Part shown: piece after piece, positions 63,639 to 64,000 of the stretch
Position numbering within the stretch: the stretch's first letter is position 1
How the letters are laid out: every line of letters starts with the position of its first letter
From: Echria macrotheca
Lineage: Eukaryota; Ascomycota; Sordariomycetes; Sordariales; Schizotheciaceae
NCBI GenBank assembly: GCA_030411725.1
Contig: MU839842.1
Span: forward strand, 62,001-126,000
DNA: 64,000 nucleotides
Reading direction: 5' to 3'
The notes under the pieces: generated by a model
What the model saw: only the letters and a program-made list of their open reading frames with translations
Databases searched by the model: none
What the model was told of the DNA's origin: nothing
Translations under genes and position numbers: made by a program

Positions 63639-64000
63639 ATGGCGAGAAAACGCAAGGAATCGCCGTCCCGGCTGAAGCTCAAGCAGCCCAATCGATCCGG
63701 CCCGAGCGAGGAGACGCTGATCGAATTGGCCGAGAAGCGCGGCTTGTTTGCGCAGGCAAAGCAAAAGGAGGATGCAAATAAGAAGGCGTCCCCCGCAGCG
63801 AAACGAGTTGTAGAAGATCCAGAGGATGAAGAGATGGGATTGTCGCCCACGGCAGAGAGGATTCTCGAGACGATCCTGTGGACTGTGAGCCTGGCGATGC
63901 TCCACTTCACCTTGGATGTCCTGGTCCAGAACCAATATGCGATGGACAGAGTCCAATGGCCCAAGGTCACCGCTCGAGCTTTCCAGGCGCTCATGGGTGA
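63639..64000 (+). CDS. Conserved fungal membrane protein of unknown function (3' partial)
   Basis: 120 residues visible before the window ends. A basic start MARKRKESPSRLKLKQPNRS is followed by a charged stretch (EETLIELAEKRGLFAQAKQK), an acidic segment and a hydrophobic helix (ILETILWTVSLAMLHFTLDV). A segment VLVQNQYAMDRVQWPKVTAR follows, typical of a small family of fungal membrane proteins with several helices. I know no function for it. The frame remains open to the last base. Confidence 0.7.
   Translation, partial: MARKRKESPSRLKLKQPNRSGPSEETLIELAEKRGLFAQAKQKEDANKKASPAAKRVVEDPEDEEMGLSPTAERILETILWTVSLAMLHFTLDVLVQNQYAMDRVQWPKVTARAFQALMG

Overview
The window is nuclear DNA from a filamentous ascomycete (Pezizomycotina, probably a Sordariomycete; the class is inferred). 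The evidence is short GT-AG introns of about 44-105 nt with CTAAC/CTAAT-type branch sites, HET-domain and STAND/NACHT proteins, PTH11-like receptors, DUF3176 and DUF6594 families, a nuclear tRNA-Thr with an intron between positions 37 and 38, and scattered TAGGTAGG runs. I joined exons by hand where frames changed at consensus splice sites. About 25 protein-coding genes and one tRNA gene can be supported.

Left part (1-20 kb): a partial membrane protein with an E(Y/F)Px repeat; a secreted RNase T2 with an 11-nt microexon; a divergent pair formed by a cytochrome P450 and a cytochrome b5-b5 reductase fusion, followed by a 3-hydroxyacyl-CoA dehydrogenase-beta-propeller fusion (probably one catabolic or secondary-metabolic group); a membrane-anchored HET protein; a DUF4360 secreted protein; tRNA-Thr(AGT); a membrane-anchored thioredoxin; and a DUF3176 membrane protein.

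Middle (20-46 kb): an HRI-like eIF2alpha kinase, a short-chain dehydrogenase, a DUF6594 protein, a PTH11-like receptor, a small unknown gene, a secreted tyrosinase, a second PTH11-like receptor, then the most interesting locus. A secreted precursor at 36188-36783 carries nine copies of a short Tyr-rich peptide (GT[A/E]YYKFG and variants) separated by Kex2 sites and Glu-Ala/Glu-Pro dipeptides. It is divergently paired with a UstYa-type (DUF3328) oxidase holding two HxxHC motifs, and a secreted beta-propeller protein follows. With the tyrosinase 5 kb away this looks like a dikaritin/ustiloxin-type fungal RiPP cluster with a core peptide I do not recognise. Next to it are a NACHT-ankyrin NLR, an RNase H-like protein, a probable 536-bp inverted-repeat transposon and an uncharacterised conserved fungal protein.

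Right part (47-64 kb): mainly housekeeping genes. These are RAD5 (with a short C-terminal exon), an NDUFAF6-like complex I assembly factor on a divergent promoter, an LDB19/ART1-like arrestin, a GTPBP1-like GTPase, LSM3 (95 aa in four exons), GPI12 (PIG-L), and a membrane protein running off the right edge. The stretch 52.7-55.5 kb holds no gene I can support.
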